A stretch of 64,000 nucleotides of DNA, from assembly GCF_004684905.1 (NCBI RefSeq), contig NZ_SRJC01000006.1:83501-147500 (forward strand), written 5' to 3'. A model generated the notes under the pieces. That model was not told the DNA's origin. It saw only the letters and a program-made list of their open reading frames with translations, and ran no database searches. Position numbers and translations under genes: made by a program. Source of the stretch: Halobacillus salinus (GTDB lineage Bacteria > Bacillota > Bacilli > Bacillales > Halobacillaceae). Below, piece by piece: positions 53,650 to 62,340 of this stretch (position 1 is its first letter; each line of letters starts with the position of its first letter).

Positions 53650-53816
53650 TATAACGTCGAATTGCGGGCGGTAATTCGACGGTGCCTGTCTCTGTAGGCT
53701 TGGAAACGTCTTATTTGGAGGGATTGATCGACGTTGCGTCCTCTTTTTCAGATAGAAGCGTCGAAAAGGAACATCATATACGACGTTAGGACGCCCCATC
53801 CTCCCCGAAACGTCGA
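53650..53816. repeat. Array 2: tandem stem-loop repeats, period 52 bp
   Basis: AACGTC (or AGCGTC) starts at 53653, 53705, 53757 and 53809, exactly 52 bases apart. Each is paired 20 to 30 bases on by a GACG or GACGTT element (for example AACGTCGAATT with AATTCGACG), and units are joined by pyrimidine-rich linkers. It is the same family as array 1 but in opposite orientation, judged by the linker bias. It fills the gap between the ydiK terminator and the MFS gene terminator. Confidence 0.8.
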
Positions 53817-53847
53817 AAAAGCACAGGAACCTTCATTCCTGTGCTTT
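53816..53847 (-). terminator. Terminator of the DHA2 exporter gene
   Basis: AAAGCACAGGAA pairs with TTCCTGTGCTTT; on the minus strand a T run follows. Confidence 0.85.
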
Positions 53848-55246
53848 ATTTATCATCCTGTACACCTTTCAAAATAAACGAAATCGGAAACGCAATCAGC
53901 AGTACGGCTGCAGATACTAGAAACGCTTCGTTGATCGTCTGCAGCTTGGCCGCATCCACTTCAAGTCCTGCGCCCATCTCAAGCTGAGCACGTCTCGTTT
54001 CATAATAGATAGAGAAAAAGACGATTCCGAGTGAAGAGGAGATTTGGCGGATGATGTTGTTCATCGCAGATCCTTGAGCGACTAGCTTGTCGTCGATGGC
54101 GTTCATGCCTGATGTCGTTGCTGGGATGTTACTCATCCCCATGCCCATGCCGCGGATCGTGTTCAGAATTAAGATCAGCCAGTACGGAGTGGACAGCTTG
54201 ATGAAGCCGAGACCAATCGTGGATGACGCCATGATCAAGAGACCAGGCGGGACGACGTATTTCGGTCCTTTCTTATCCAGGATGTTACCTCCGATGGACA
54301 TGAAGATACCACTCGCTGCGGCGGCTGGCAGGAAGAGCAGTCCGGTTAAGACTTCGTTCATGCCGTACACTTCCTGGATCAATAGTGGCAGCAGAAAGAT
54401 CCCGGAGAACAACCCGATTGATGCGGCGGATGTACATACGATTGAGACAGCGTACGTCGGTACCTTGAACACGCTCAGGTTCAGGAGCGGGTCCTTTTGT
54501 CGATTTTCAAAAAAGACAAACACGACGAGCATGAGCAGGCCAGCTAGAACGAGTGAGATATTCAAGGTGTCGAACAGCTTCTCTGGTGTACGTCCCCGAC
54601 CGAGTGCGTACAAGACCGCTCCGATTCCGAGCGTGACGATGACGAAGCCGCCGTAATCGAACCTTTTCTCTGGATCCGTCTCTGTTCTTTCCAAGAAGCG
54701 ACTGGATAGGATCAGACCGGTGACGCCGAATGGGATGTTCAGAGCAAAGAGCCATGGCCAGTCTACGTATTGGATTAGCACGCCTCCGACAGTCGGACCG
54801 ATGGCTGGTGCAACCATTGCCGCGATGCCGTAGACGCCTGTGGCAAGCCCTCGTTCATGGCGCGGGAACGAGTTGAAGATGAGCGCCATGGCGATTGGCA
54901 GCATCAGGCCGCCCGCGATCCCTTGGATGGCGCGCGATATGATAACCATCGACAAATTTTGCGAAAAGAAGCCGCATATAGAGCCGATGATGAAGATACT
55001 TAGTCCTGTGATGTACACTTTCTTCTTGCCGAAGCGGTCGCCGAAATAACCGGTGAGGGGCATGGTCATCCCCATAGCGATCATGAAGATGGTGATGATC
55101 CAACCGACAGCGACGGCGTTGGCGTCGAAGATTTGGATGAAGCGAGGGAGAATTGGGTTTAGCATACTATTGTTTAAGATAACAGTGAACGTTCCGAATA
55201 AGACCGAGACTACGACGAGCCATTTTTTCGGGATTTTCTGAAACAA
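53846..55246 (-). CDS. MFS multidrug exporter, DHA2 (EmrB/QacA) family
   Basis: About 466 residues with 14 expected segments. Marks: LNNSMLNPILPRF (motif D1-like), GYFGDRFGKKKVYI (motif A), RAIQGIAGGLMLPIAMALI (motif B region), GVYGIAAMVAPAIGPTVGG (motif C). These are proton-driven drug antiporters. The start is most likely TTG 55246, since AGAGGAGG lies 8 bases before it; the longer frame from ATG 55264 contains that site. It and the SDR gene downstream replace tatAY-tatCY, which B. subtilis has between rex and ydiK. Confidence 0.88.
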   Translation of the reverse strand: MFQKIPKKWLVVVSVLFGTFTVILNNSMLNPILPRFIQIFDANAVAVGWIITIFMIAMGMTMPLTGYFGDRFGKKKVYITGLSIFIIGSICGFFSQNLSMVIISRAIQGIAGGLMLPIAMALIFNSFPRHERGLATGVYGIAAMVAPAIGPTVGGVLIQYVDWPWLFALNIPFGVTGLILSSRFLERTETDPEKRFDYGGFVIVTLGIGAVLYALGRGRTPEKLFDTLNISLVLAGLLMLVVFVFFENRQKDPLLNLSVFKVPTYAVSIVCTSAASIGLFSGIFLLPLLIQEVYGMNEVLTGLLFLPAAAASGIFMSIGGNILDKKGPKYVVPPGLLIMASSTIGLGFIKLSTPYWLILILNTIRGMGMGMSNIPATTSGMNAIDDKLVAQGSAMNNIIRQISSSLGIVFFSIYYETRRAQLEMGAGLEVDAAKLQTINEAFLVSAAVLLIAFPISFILKGVQDDK

Positions 55247-55463
55247 TTCGACGCCTCCTCTCATGTTTTGACTACCTTTTACTATACCACCGTGGCTGTG
55301 GTTTAACCGGAAGAGAGCCGATTTCGGTGTGTTTTTTCTTAATTACTGCGTTGAAGCGACTTGGTAACGGTTTCCCTCCTCCGATGTAAACGCTGCCCCT
55401 TTTTCCACAGGTTTATAGGCGGATAACGCGTGGGTATTAGCTAGGCATAAGGAGGCGTTAGAA

Positions 55464-56282
55464 ATGAGATTAGAAAATAAAGTTGCCGTCATCACAGGTT
55501 CTGCCACAGGAATCGGCGCTGCGACAGTTCACCATTTTGCAAAAGAAGGCGCGAAAGTCATTTGTGCGGATGTGAACGTGGAAGAAGTGCAGAAGACAGT
55601 CGATGAAGTGAAGGACTTCGGTGGAGAAGCGGAAGCATATGAACTAGATGTGTCGGATGCCGACCAAGTTCAGGAGTTTGCCAATTACTTAAAAGAGCAA
55701 TACGAAACAGTGGATGTACTATTCAACAATGCTGGTGTAGACCAGGAAGGCGGCAAGGTGCACGAATATCCAATCGAGCTATTCGATAAAATCTTGGCGG
55801 TCGACCTTAGAGGGACGTTCCTTGTCAGCAAATTTCTCCTTCCATTGATGATGGACAAAGGCGGATCGATCATCAATACGACGTCCATGTCCGGACGCGC
55901 GGCGGACTTGGACCGCTCCGGTTACAACGCGGCAAAAGGCGGCGTCATCAACTTCACGAAAGCACTCGCCATCGACTACGGTCGCTACGGCATTCGCGCC
56001 AATTCAATTGCGCCGGGTACGATTGAAACTCCGCTTATCGATAAACTTGCCGGATCGAAGGAGGAAGACGAAGGACAAGACTTCCGTGAAGCTCAGAAAT
56101 GGGTGACACCACTCGGTCGACTTGGATCTCCGGAAGAAATGGCGTCTGTTGCACTATTCCTTGCGTCGGATGAAAGCTCGTTCGTGACGGGTGAAGATAT
56201 TCTGGCTGATGGTGGGCTGCAGGCTTATACGTGGCCTGGGAAGATGTTGATTGATAAGAGTTGGAAAGAGAATATTGAATGA
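55464..56282 (+). CDS. Short-chain dehydrogenase/reductase (glucose dehydrogenase-like)
   Basis: 272 residues. NAD(P) site TGSATGIGAAT, NNAGVDQEG, catalytic Ser in INTTSMSGRA and Tyr-Lys in YNAAKGG, C-terminal GEDILADGGLQAYTWPG. ADVNVEEV with acidic Asp after the second strand suggests NAD preference. The substrate is unknown; glucose/ribitol-type or ketone reductases are the closest class. AAGGAGGCG precedes the ATG. Monocistronic with a terminator. Confidence 0.9.
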   Translation: MRLENKVAVITGSATGIGAATVHHFAKEGAKVICADVNVEEVQKTVDEVKDFGGEAEAYELDVSDADQVQEFANYLKEQYETVDVLFNNAGVDQEGGKVHEYPIELFDKILAVDLRGTFLVSKFLLPLMMDKGGSIINTTSMSGRAADLDRSGYNAAKGGVINFTKALAIDYGRYGIRANSIAPGTIETPLIDKLAGSKEEDEGQDFREAQKWVTPLGRLGSPEEMASVALFLASDESSFVTGEDILADGGLQAYTWPGKMLIDKSWKENIE

Positions 56283-56287
56283 TCGGA

Positions 56288-56318
56288 AACAGCATGCTTC
56301 TGGCATGCTGTTTTTTTA
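56288..56318 (+). terminator. Terminator after the SDR gene
   Basis: AACAGCATGC pairs perfectly with GCATGCTGTT and is followed by T residues. Confidence 0.9.
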
Positions 56319-56364
56319 GTTGGGGTGTGGAGTGTTATCTCTTCCCTTTCAATATTTTAAATGA

Positions 56365-56880
56365 GTCGAAAGGGCAGAGAGACGGCTTTTATCTGCCTTT
56401 TCTTTAATAGGCAAGGCTTAGAACGTCAGCTGGGGGCGGTCTCTCTTACTTTTCGAGAGATGAATTGAGTCGGAAGGGCAGCTAGAGAAGTTCTATCTGG
56501 CCTTTTCGCACCGAAAACTCTTCAAAATGGCAGACAGCCCCACTAGCCCTCGCCAGAACATCCTACCTTTCCTTTCAACCTCTCCAATCAGTCAAAAGGG
56601 AAGAAAGACGCCTCCTCTCGGCCATTCCTTCACTCGGCAAAGCTTGAAACGGCAGCTAGAGAAGCTCTATCTGCCCTTTTCACATCGAACACTCTTCAAA
56701 ATGGCAGAGAGCCACCTCCTCTCTGCCATTTCACCAATCCTAATAGCTCAATATGGCAACTAGAAGCACTCTATCTGCCTTTTCAAAAGAAATACCATCC
56801 CAAAACGTCACCTACACACACTCTATCTCCCCATTCCAACTCCCCACAGCCCCAAAAAGGCAAATACAACACACCCCTCA
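56365..56880. repeat. Array 3: tandem stem-loop repeats, period 51-53 bp
   Basis: About ten units start at 56369, 56420, 56473, 56524, 56594, 56646, 56697, 56750, 56802 and 56854 (one 70-base step). A typical unit is AAAGGGCAG, CTAGAGAAG, TTCTATCTG and CCTTTTC, a near-perfect stem of about 34 bases, then a linker of about 17. Unit 2 (AGAACGTCAGC) and unit 9 (AAAACGTCACC) carry the AACGTC core of arrays 1 and 2 instead of GGCAG, tying all three arrays together. Weak open frames here lack ribosome sites and are not called. Confidence 0.8.
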
Positions 56881-56883
56881 AAC

Positions 56884-56915
56884 ACAAAAAAACAGCATAC
56901 AAACATGTATGCTGT
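56884..56915 (-). terminator. Terminator of moaC-rex
   Basis: On the minus strand ACAGCATACATG forms a stem with its complement and is followed by TTTTTTTG. It is 9 bases beyond the rex stop. Confidence 0.88.
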
Positions 56916-56923
56916 CTCTCATC

Positions 56924-57574
56924 TCACTCTTCTTCCGCTTCCTCCAGCGGATAATGCTTAAGGAAATAAACGAGCGCTTGTAACTCAACGGCCAGATCGA
57001 TATGGTGCACGCGTACACTCGACGGTACGGTGATTCGGGCAGGCGTGAAGTTGAGGATCGCGGAGATGCCTGCTTCAACGAGCCGGTCCGCCATGCCTTG
57101 AGCGGCGGATGATGGTACGGTGAGAATCGCTACGGACACGTTGCCGAGCTTCTTCTCTAAGTCGTCGATATGTTCGACGTCCACGCCACCGACTTCGGTG
57201 CCGACGCGTTTTTGGTCAGCATCGAAGGCGATTTTGATGCGGGTATTGTTGTTTTTCATGAAATTGTAGTTCAGAAAGGCTGTTCCCAGGTTTCCGACTC
57301 CGATCAGCGCGACTTCGGTGACCTCATCTTGGTCGAGCGTTTTACGGAAAAAGGAGAGCAGGTGCTCGACGTTGTATCCGTATCCTTTTTTCCCTAGGGC
57401 TCCGAAGTAGGAAAAGTCCCGGCGGATGGTTGCTGAGTCGACTTTGACCGCTTCACTCAGCTCTTTCGATGAGACGCGCAGCTTCCCTTGGCTGTGGAGA
57501 TTGTTGATGAACCGGTAGTAGAGTGGCAATCGTTTGGCTGTCGCTTGCGGTATCTTAGTTTGTTCTATATCCAT
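56924..57574 (-). CDS. rex: Redox-sensing transcriptional repressor Rex
   Basis: 216 residues, as in B. subtilis (215). Winged helix with [13 protein letters not shown] and [13 protein letters not shown], then the NAD(H)-binding Rossmann domain [15 protein letters not shown] and FDADQKRVG. Rex represses fermentation and respiration genes when the NADH/NAD ratio is low. The start is ATG 57574, after AAGGAGGG; the longer frame from 57616 overlaps moaC. Follows moaC by 13 bases. Confidence 0.96.
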   Translation of the reverse strand: MDIEQTKIPQATAKRLPLYYRFINNLHSQGKLRVSSKELSEAVKVDSATIRRDFSYFGALGKKGYGYNVEHLLSFFRKTLDQDEVTEVALIGVGNLGTAFLNYNFMKNNNTRIKIAFDADQKRVGTEVGGVDVEHIDDLEKKLGNVSVAILTVPSSAAQGMADRLVEAGISAILNFTPARITVPSSVRVHHIDLAVELQALVYFLKHYPLEEAEEE

Positions 57575-57587
57575 GCCTTGTCCCTCC

Positions 57588-58064
57588 TTATCTGCGGTAA
57601 TCTCCGCTTTTTCCACCTGTCTTCTCGACTAAGTGGGTCGGTCCGATGACCATGCCTTTGTCTAAGGCTTTGCACATGTCGTAAACGGTCAGTGCCGTGG
57701 CTGATGCGGCCGTGAGCGCTTCCATTTCTACGCCAGTGCTTCCCTTCGTTTTGACGAAGACTTCAATATGAAGCATGTATGTTTCGCTGACTTCCCATTC
57801 AAATGAGATGTCGACGCCTGAGAGTGATAACGGGTGACACATCGGGATCCAGTCGGATGTTTTCTTCGCCGCCATGATGCCTGCGACTTGTGCGACGGAC
57901 AATACGTCGCCCTTCGCCATCTCCTGGTTGGTCACTTTATGATAGATCTCTTCGTTCACTTCCACACTTGTCTTGGCAATCGCGGTGCGCACGGTTTCAT
58001 TCTTCCCTGAAATATCGACCATCCGCGCCCGTCCTTGCTCATTGATATGAGTCAAATCTGACAT
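57588..58064 (-). CDS. moaC: Cyclic pyranopterin monophosphate synthase MoaC
   Basis: 158 residues. It completes formation of cyclic pyranopterin monophosphate in molybdenum cofactor synthesis. Motifs: [37 protein letters not shown] (active site), [26 protein letters not shown]. The start is ATG 58064 after AAAGGAG; the frame open from 58091 has no ribosome site. First gene of the moaC-rex operon, as in B. subtilis. Confidence 0.95.
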   Translation of the reverse strand: MSDLTHINEQGRARMVDISGKNETVRTAIAKTSVEVNEEIYHKVTNQEMAKGDVLSVAQVAGIMAAKKTSDWIPMCHPLSLSGVDISFEWEVSETYMLHIEVFVKTKGSTGVEMEALTAASATALTVYDMCKALDKGMVIGPTHLVEKTGGKSGDYRR

Positions 58065-58208
58065 GACCACGACTCCTTTCCAATGGTGCATTACCCCTAT
58101 TCTATCAAAAAATTAGGAAGAAGTCGTTAAATGTTTCACATAGTAAGCCCATAGTCTTGCCCACTCATTCAAATATGAGATACACTTGTCACATCGAGGT
58201 GAAACGAC

Positions 58209-60143
58209 ATGATTCTCATGCAATTGAATCAGCTTGAAAAACGATTCGGAGCTGAATTAATTTTATCGAATATTAAATTAGAAGTACAAACAAACGATCG
58301 GATCGCCATCGTCGGACGGAACGGTGCCGGAAAGTCGACGTTGTTGAAAATCATGGCTGGGGAGATGAGCTATGATTCGGGTGAAATTTTCAAACCGAAG
58401 GATACGTCGATCGGATACTTGGCGCAGAATACCGGTCTTCAATCGGACGAGTCGATCTGGAACGAGATGGAGAAGGTGTTCGACCATCTCAAGGGGTTGG
58501 AAAAAGAAATCCGCTCCATGGAAACGAAAATGGCGGATCCTGATTTACTGGAGGATCCTACACGCTATCAGCAGCTGTTGAACGAGTACGATCGCAAGCA
58601 GGAATCGTTCAAAACAGCGGGAGGCTATCAATATGAAGCCGACATCAAAGCGGTATTGAACGGCCTGAATTTCCACGACTTCGACTGGAGCACCCCAATC
58701 AACTCGCTCAGTGGTGGTCAAAAGACTCGTCTGGCACTCGGGAAACTGCTCCTCACTAAGCCGGACGTTCTGATATTAGACGAGCCGACCAACCACTTGG
58801 ACATCGACACATTGTCTTGGCTAGAGAACTATCTGTCTGGTTACGACGGCGCGGTCGTCATCGTCTCGCACGACCGCTATTTCCTTGATAAGATCGTTGA
58901 TACCGTCTACGAAATCGCCTTCCAATCGTCCAAGCGCTACACCGGAAACTACACCGACTACTTGAAGCGCAAGGAAGCCGACTTCGAGGTTGAAATGAAG
59001 CACTACGAGAAGCAGCAAAAAGAGATCGAGAAGATGGAAGACTTCATTGCGAAGAACATCGTCCGTGCAACGACGAGTAAGCGCGCTCAGAGCCGCCGCA
59101 AACAGCTCGAGAAAATGGACAAACTCGATAAGCCGAAAGACGACGACAAATCGGCAAGCTTCAGTTTTCAGGTGGCAAAAAAGAGCGGCAACGACGTGTT
59201 GCGCCTTCAGGATTATGGGTTCCGCTACCCGAACGCATCTGACTACCTTTTCGATAACTTGCGACTCGACATCAACCGCGCGGACTCCATCGCCTTAGTC
59301 GGTCCGAACGGTGTCGGGAAAACGACGCTTCTGAAGACGATCACTGATGACTTGGAAGCATCGAAAGGGACGAAAATGATCGGTACGAACGTGCAGATCG
59401 GCTACTACGACCAAGAACAGACGAACTTGAACTCGAAGAAGACCGTATTGAACGAGCTGTGGGATGACTATCCGATGAAAAATGAAAAAGACATCCGCAC
59501 CGTACTCGGCAACTTCCTGTTCTCAGGCGAAGACGTGCTCAAGCCTGTGTCCGCACTCAGTGGTGGCGAAAAAGCCCGCCTGTCCCTTGCCAAATTGATG
59601 ATGCAGCAGGCGAACTTCCTCATCCTCGATGAGCCGACCAACCACTTGGACTTAGACAGTAAGGAAGTCTTGGAAGCAGCACTAGTAAATTATCCAGGTA
59701 CCCTGCTCTTCGTCTCGCATGACCGTTACTTTATCAACAAAATCGCCACGCAAATCGTCGAGATGCTGCCGGGAGAAACGCGCAAATTCCTCGGTGACTA
59801 CGACTATTATGCGAGCAAAAAGCAAGAAGAATACGAACTACAGCAGATCGAAGAAGCAGAACGCCTTGCCAATGAACCAGCATCATCAGAGCCGACAACG
59901 AAGAACAGCTTCGAGCAGGATAAAGAAGCGAAGCGGGAAGAGCGTAAGCGAAACCGTCGTATTGCTGAGATTGAAGCAAGGATCGAAGAACTCGAATCCC
60001 AGATCGAAGAGAACGACGAATTACTTTGCGATCCTGAAATCTACCAGGACCACGAACGCTCGCTTGAACTGACCGAGAGTAATGAACAGCTGAATAAAGA
60101 GTTAGAGGCGCTCATGGAAGAATGGGAAAGCCTCCACGAATAA
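58209..60143 (+). CDS. ydiF: ABC-F family ATPase, YdiF type
   Basis: 644 residues with two ABC domains: Walker A GRNGAGKSTLL and GPNGVGKTTLL, signatures LSGGQKTRLALGK and LSGGEKARLSLAK, Walker B ILDEPTNHLDI and ILDEPTNHLDL. The inter-domain helical linker and a C-terminal coiled-coil (EARIEELESQIEENDELL) are present. It is a soluble ribosome-associated protein, not a transporter; related members rescue stalled ribosomes. B. subtilis has ydiF (642 residues) at this place. AGGTGAAA precedes the ATG. Monocistronic. Confidence 0.93.
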   Translation: MILMQLNQLEKRFGAELILSNIKLEVQTNDRIAIVGRNGAGKSTLLKIMAGEMSYDSGEIFKPKDTSIGYLAQNTGLQSDESIWNEMEKVFDHLKGLEKEIRSMETKMADPDLLEDPTRYQQLLNEYDRKQESFKTAGGYQYEADIKAVLNGLNFHDFDWSTPINSLSGGQKTRLALGKLLLTKPDVLILDEPTNHLDIDTLSWLENYLSGYDGAVVIVSHDRYFLDKIVDTVYEIAFQSSKRYTGNYTDYLKRKEADFEVEMKHYEKQQKEIEKMEDFIAKNIVRATTSKRAQSRRKQLEKMDKLDKPKDDDKSASFSFQVAKKSGNDVLRLQDYGFRYPNASDYLFDNLRLDINRADSIALVGPNGVGKTTLLKTITDDLEASKGTKMIGTNVQIGYYDQEQTNLNSKKTVLNELWDDYPMKNEKDIRTVLGNFLFSGEDVLKPVSALSGGEKARLSLAKLMMQQANFLILDEPTNHLDLDSKEVLEAALVNYPGTLLFVSHDRYFINKIATQIVEMLPGETRKFLGDYDYYASKKQEEYELQQIEEAERLANEPASSEPTTKNSFEQDKEAKREERKRNRRIAEIEARIEELESQIEENDELLCDPEIYQDHERSLELTESNEQLNKELEALMEEWESLHE

Positions 60144-60171
60144 AGACACCTCACTAGAGGTGTCTTTTTTT
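60143..60171 (+). terminator. Terminator after ydiF
   Basis: AAGACACCTC pairs with GAGGTGTCTT and is followed by T residues. Confidence 0.88.
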
Positions 60172-60195
60172 ATATTAGTACAGTCGGTTCATTAA

Positions 60196-60330
60196 AGTGT
60201 GGTGAAGCGGTGTTGGTGAAACGGCTCCCTTTCCACGGGCGTCCGCTGAGCCTCCTCTCTCCCTTACGGTCGTTGTGGGGTCTCACACTGTACTACTCTC
60301 CCGTAGGAGTCTCGCCTTTTCTCCAACCCC
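60196..60330 (-). repeat. Interspersed GC-rich Bacillaceae-type repeat, copy A (reverse)
   Basis: Contains GTGAAACGGCTC, GCGTCCGCTGAGCCTCCTC, GGGGTCTCA and GTAGGAGTCTCGCC. These are the reverse of parts of copy B at 60389 with some change. I recognise this pattern from the intergenic DNA of many Bacillaceae; its function is unknown. The outer limits are approximate. Confidence 0.65.
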
Positions 60331-60388
60331 TTTACGATAAGTAGACAGAACCTCTTTCCTCGCGGTTCTGTCCCCACAAACAATCATG

Positions 60389-60510
60389 CAGTGTGGTGGA
60401 AAACGGCGAGACTCCTGCGGGGGTGCACGGACAACGGTGAGATCCCCGGAGGCGCAGCCGGAGGTAGCTCAGCGTCCGCCGCGGAACGCGAGCTGTTTTC
60501 CACCACACTG
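60389..60510 (+). repeat. Interspersed GC-rich Bacillaceae-type repeat, copy B
   Basis: It is bounded by an inverted repeat, CAGTGTGGTGGAAAAC at the left and GTTTTCCACCACACTG at the right. The interior has CGGCGAGACTCCTGCGGG, GAGATCCCCGGAGGCGCAG and GCTCAGCGTCCGCCGCGGAA. No ORF with a ribosome site lies within. A small hairpin GACAGAACC/GGTTCTGTC separates it from copy A. Confidence 0.75.
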
Positions 60511-60600
60511 TCCACTTTCCTCGTAACAGAACCATTATCCATCCAAAAGTGAATAGTCGATGTATAAGGATGTATGAACCATGATTCAGTACCCACACCT

Positions 60601-60760
60601 TTTTCCACACTAGAAATCCCTAATCAAAGGTTTTCAACAGGTTTATTCACATTATCCACATTTACTAACAGACTTATCCACAAAAATGAGAACGTTTACT
60701 TCACTTATTTACAAACCCTTTACACAGGTTATCCACTGTATGAATATACATTGTGGATAG
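60601..60760. promoter_or_regulatory. DnaA-box cluster between ydiF and tsaD
   Basis: Two perfect TTATCCACA boxes (60652-60660 and 60674-60682), one TTATCCACT (60729-60737), one reverse box TGTGGATAG (60752-60760) and near matches TTTTCCACA (60601-60609) and TTATTCACA (60643-60651), with a further TTATCCACT at 60849-60857. The DNA around them is AT-rich. B. subtilis is known to have DnaA-box clusters outside oriC that restrain initiation; to my memory one is at gcp(tsaD)-ydiF, the same place. Confidence 0.75.
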
Positions 60761-60814
60761 ATAATTATAAAATTTTTCCTTCTAAAACCCTATGAGCACG
60801 GCTCTGAAAAGTGA

Positions 60815-60846
60815 AAAAGCTCAGAGTTTTCAAACTCCGAGCTTGT
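60815..60846 (-). terminator. Terminator of the tsaD operon
   Basis: On the minus strand AAGCTCGGAGTT pairs with AACTCTGAGCTT (one mismatch) and is followed by TTTCACTTTT. It is about 10 bases beyond the tsaD stop. Confidence 0.85.
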
Positions 60847-60855
60847 CTTTATCCA

Positions 60856-61899
60856 CTATTCTGTTGATAACTTTGTTCGATTACTGTAAAGCTCCAAGTC
60901 CAGCCCTGGGTTGGCATTGAGGTCCCAACCCGCGCGGTGACCTTGGTTGTAGGCAACAGCACCTGCAACGGCAATCATTGCAGCATTATCTGTACACAAG
61001 TGGATAGGTGGAATCAGCAATTCTGTATCCACAGCTTCGAATTTTTCTTGTAAAGCAGCACGTAAACCACGGTTGGCTGCTACTCCGCCTGCCACGATCA
61101 TTTGCTTCACACCGTATTCTTCCGCAGCGCGGACGGCCTTTGTGGATAACACGTCGACAACACTCGCTTGGAAGCTTGCAGCAACGTCTTCAGCTTTATG
61201 TTCAATACCTTTTTGCTTCGCGTTGTGTAAAGTGTTGATAACCGATGATTTCAACCCACTGAAACTGAAATCGTACGAACCGTCTTCCAACCAGGCACGA
61301 GGGAAATCGATTGTCTCTTCCCCTTCCGCTGCTAAACGGTCAATGTGCGGTCCACCTGGGTATGGAAGCTTCAGTGTCCGAGCCACCTTGTCGTACGCTT
61401 CTCCTGCTGCGTCATCACGAGTTTCTCCGATAATCTCGAAGGAGCCATGCTCCCGCATCAACACGAGTTCCGTATGCCCACCTGATACGACGAGGGCTAG
61501 CAGTGGAAATTCGAATTCTTTTTCCAAACGGTTTGCGTAAATATGTCCTGCAATGTGATGCACACCGACTAGCGGCTTCTGTTTCGCAAATGCAACGGAC
61601 TTCGCAGCGTTGACTCCGACCAGCAGTGCCCCGACGAGACCAGGACCTTCCGTTACGGCAATGGCATCCATATCATCTAAGCTCAAACCTGATTCATCCA
61701 GCGCTTCCTGAAGCGTAATCGTCATCTGCTCAATATGGTGACGCGATGCTATCTCCGGTACGACACCGCCAAACCGCTTATGACTTTCTATTTGGGACGC
61801 GACTACGTTCGTGACGAGTTCGCGCTCATTTTTGACAATGGCAACAGCTGTTTCATCACAGCTCGTTTCGATCGCTAATATATATTGGTCTTTACTCAT
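60856..61899 (-). CDS. tsaD: tRNA N6-adenosine threonylcarbamoyltransferase TsaD
   Basis: 347 residues (older name gcp). It transfers the threonylcarbamoyl group to A37 of ANN-decoding tRNAs. Motifs: [15 protein letters not shown], the iron-binding [45 protein letters not shown]. The start is ATG 61899, in a 4-base overlap with the rimI stop; the GTG at 61914 is inside rimI. Partners TsaB and TsaE are in the same operon. Confidence 0.96.
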   Translation of the reverse strand: MSKDQYILAIETSCDETAVAIVKNERELVTNVVASQIESHKRFGGVVPEIASRHHIEQMTITLQEALDESGLSLDDMDAIAVTEGPGLVGALLVGVNAAKSVAFAKQKPLVGVHHIAGHIYANRLEKEFEFPLLALVVSGGHTELVLMREHGSFEIIGETRDDAAGEAYDKVARTLKLPYPGGPHIDRLAAEGEETIDFPRAWLEDGSYDFSFSGLKSSVINTLHNAKQKGIEHKAEDVAASFQASVVDVLSTKAVRAAEEYGVKQMIVAGGVAANRGLRAALQEKFEAVDTELLIPPIHLCTDNAAMIAVAGAVAYNQGHRAGWDLNANPGLDLELYSNRTKLSTE

Positions 61900-62339
61900 T
61901 TTAATCCCACCCACATGACTAATGCATCTTCTCCATTATCACAGTAGTATCGTTTACGTATGCCACCCGGCACAAGCCCGAATTTCCGGTACAAATGCTG
62001 GGCGGCTGTATTTGACACTCTCACTTCGAGCGAAAGTTGTATCGCCCCTTTTTCAATCGCTTCCTGACACGCATAACGAAATAAGCGCTCTCCGTGCCCC
62101 TTTCCGCGGTGTTCAGGATGGATTGCGACATTGGTGACTTGCGCTTCATCAACAATGACCCATACTCCGCAGTATCCAAACAACTGTTTATTCTTTTCAA
62201 TAACAAAATAGTTCGCATATGGATTGTCGTCTACTTCTTTCCTAAATATGCCTTCCTCCCATGGAGTGGCATAAGAAGCACGTTCAACCTCCATTACCTG
62301 TGGAATATCGTCCATGTTCATGCGGCGCAAAGTGACCAT
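61896..62339 (-). CDS. rimI: Ribosomal protein S18 alanine N-acetyltransferase RimI
   Basis: 147 residues, GNAT fold. Acetyl-CoA site [17 protein letters not shown], then [20 protein letters not shown]. The order tsaB-rimI-tsaD is common in Bacillales. It lies one base after tsaB and overlaps tsaD by 4 bases. Confidence 0.93.
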   Translation of the reverse strand: MVTLRRMNMDDIPQVMEVERASYATPWEEGIFRKEVDDNPYANYFVIEKNKQLFGYCGVWVIVDEAQVTNVAIHPEHRGKGHGERLFRYACQEAIEKGAIQLSLEVRVSNTAAQHLYRKFGLVPGGIRKRYYCDNGEDALVMWVGLK

Positions 62340-62340
62340 G

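Noticed and set aside
56527..56983. Two open frames of 78 and 76 codons in array 3
   Set aside because: They follow the repeat units, lack ribosome sites, and their composition is that of the repeat.
58092..58208. Possible Rex operator before moaC (TGTGAAAC half-site)
   Set aside because: Only one half of the TTGTGAA-N4-TTCACAA palindrome is present.
60332..60610. Open frames of 92 and 74 codons through the GC-rich repeat
   Set aside because: They lie within a non-coding repeat with strong secondary structure and no start signals.
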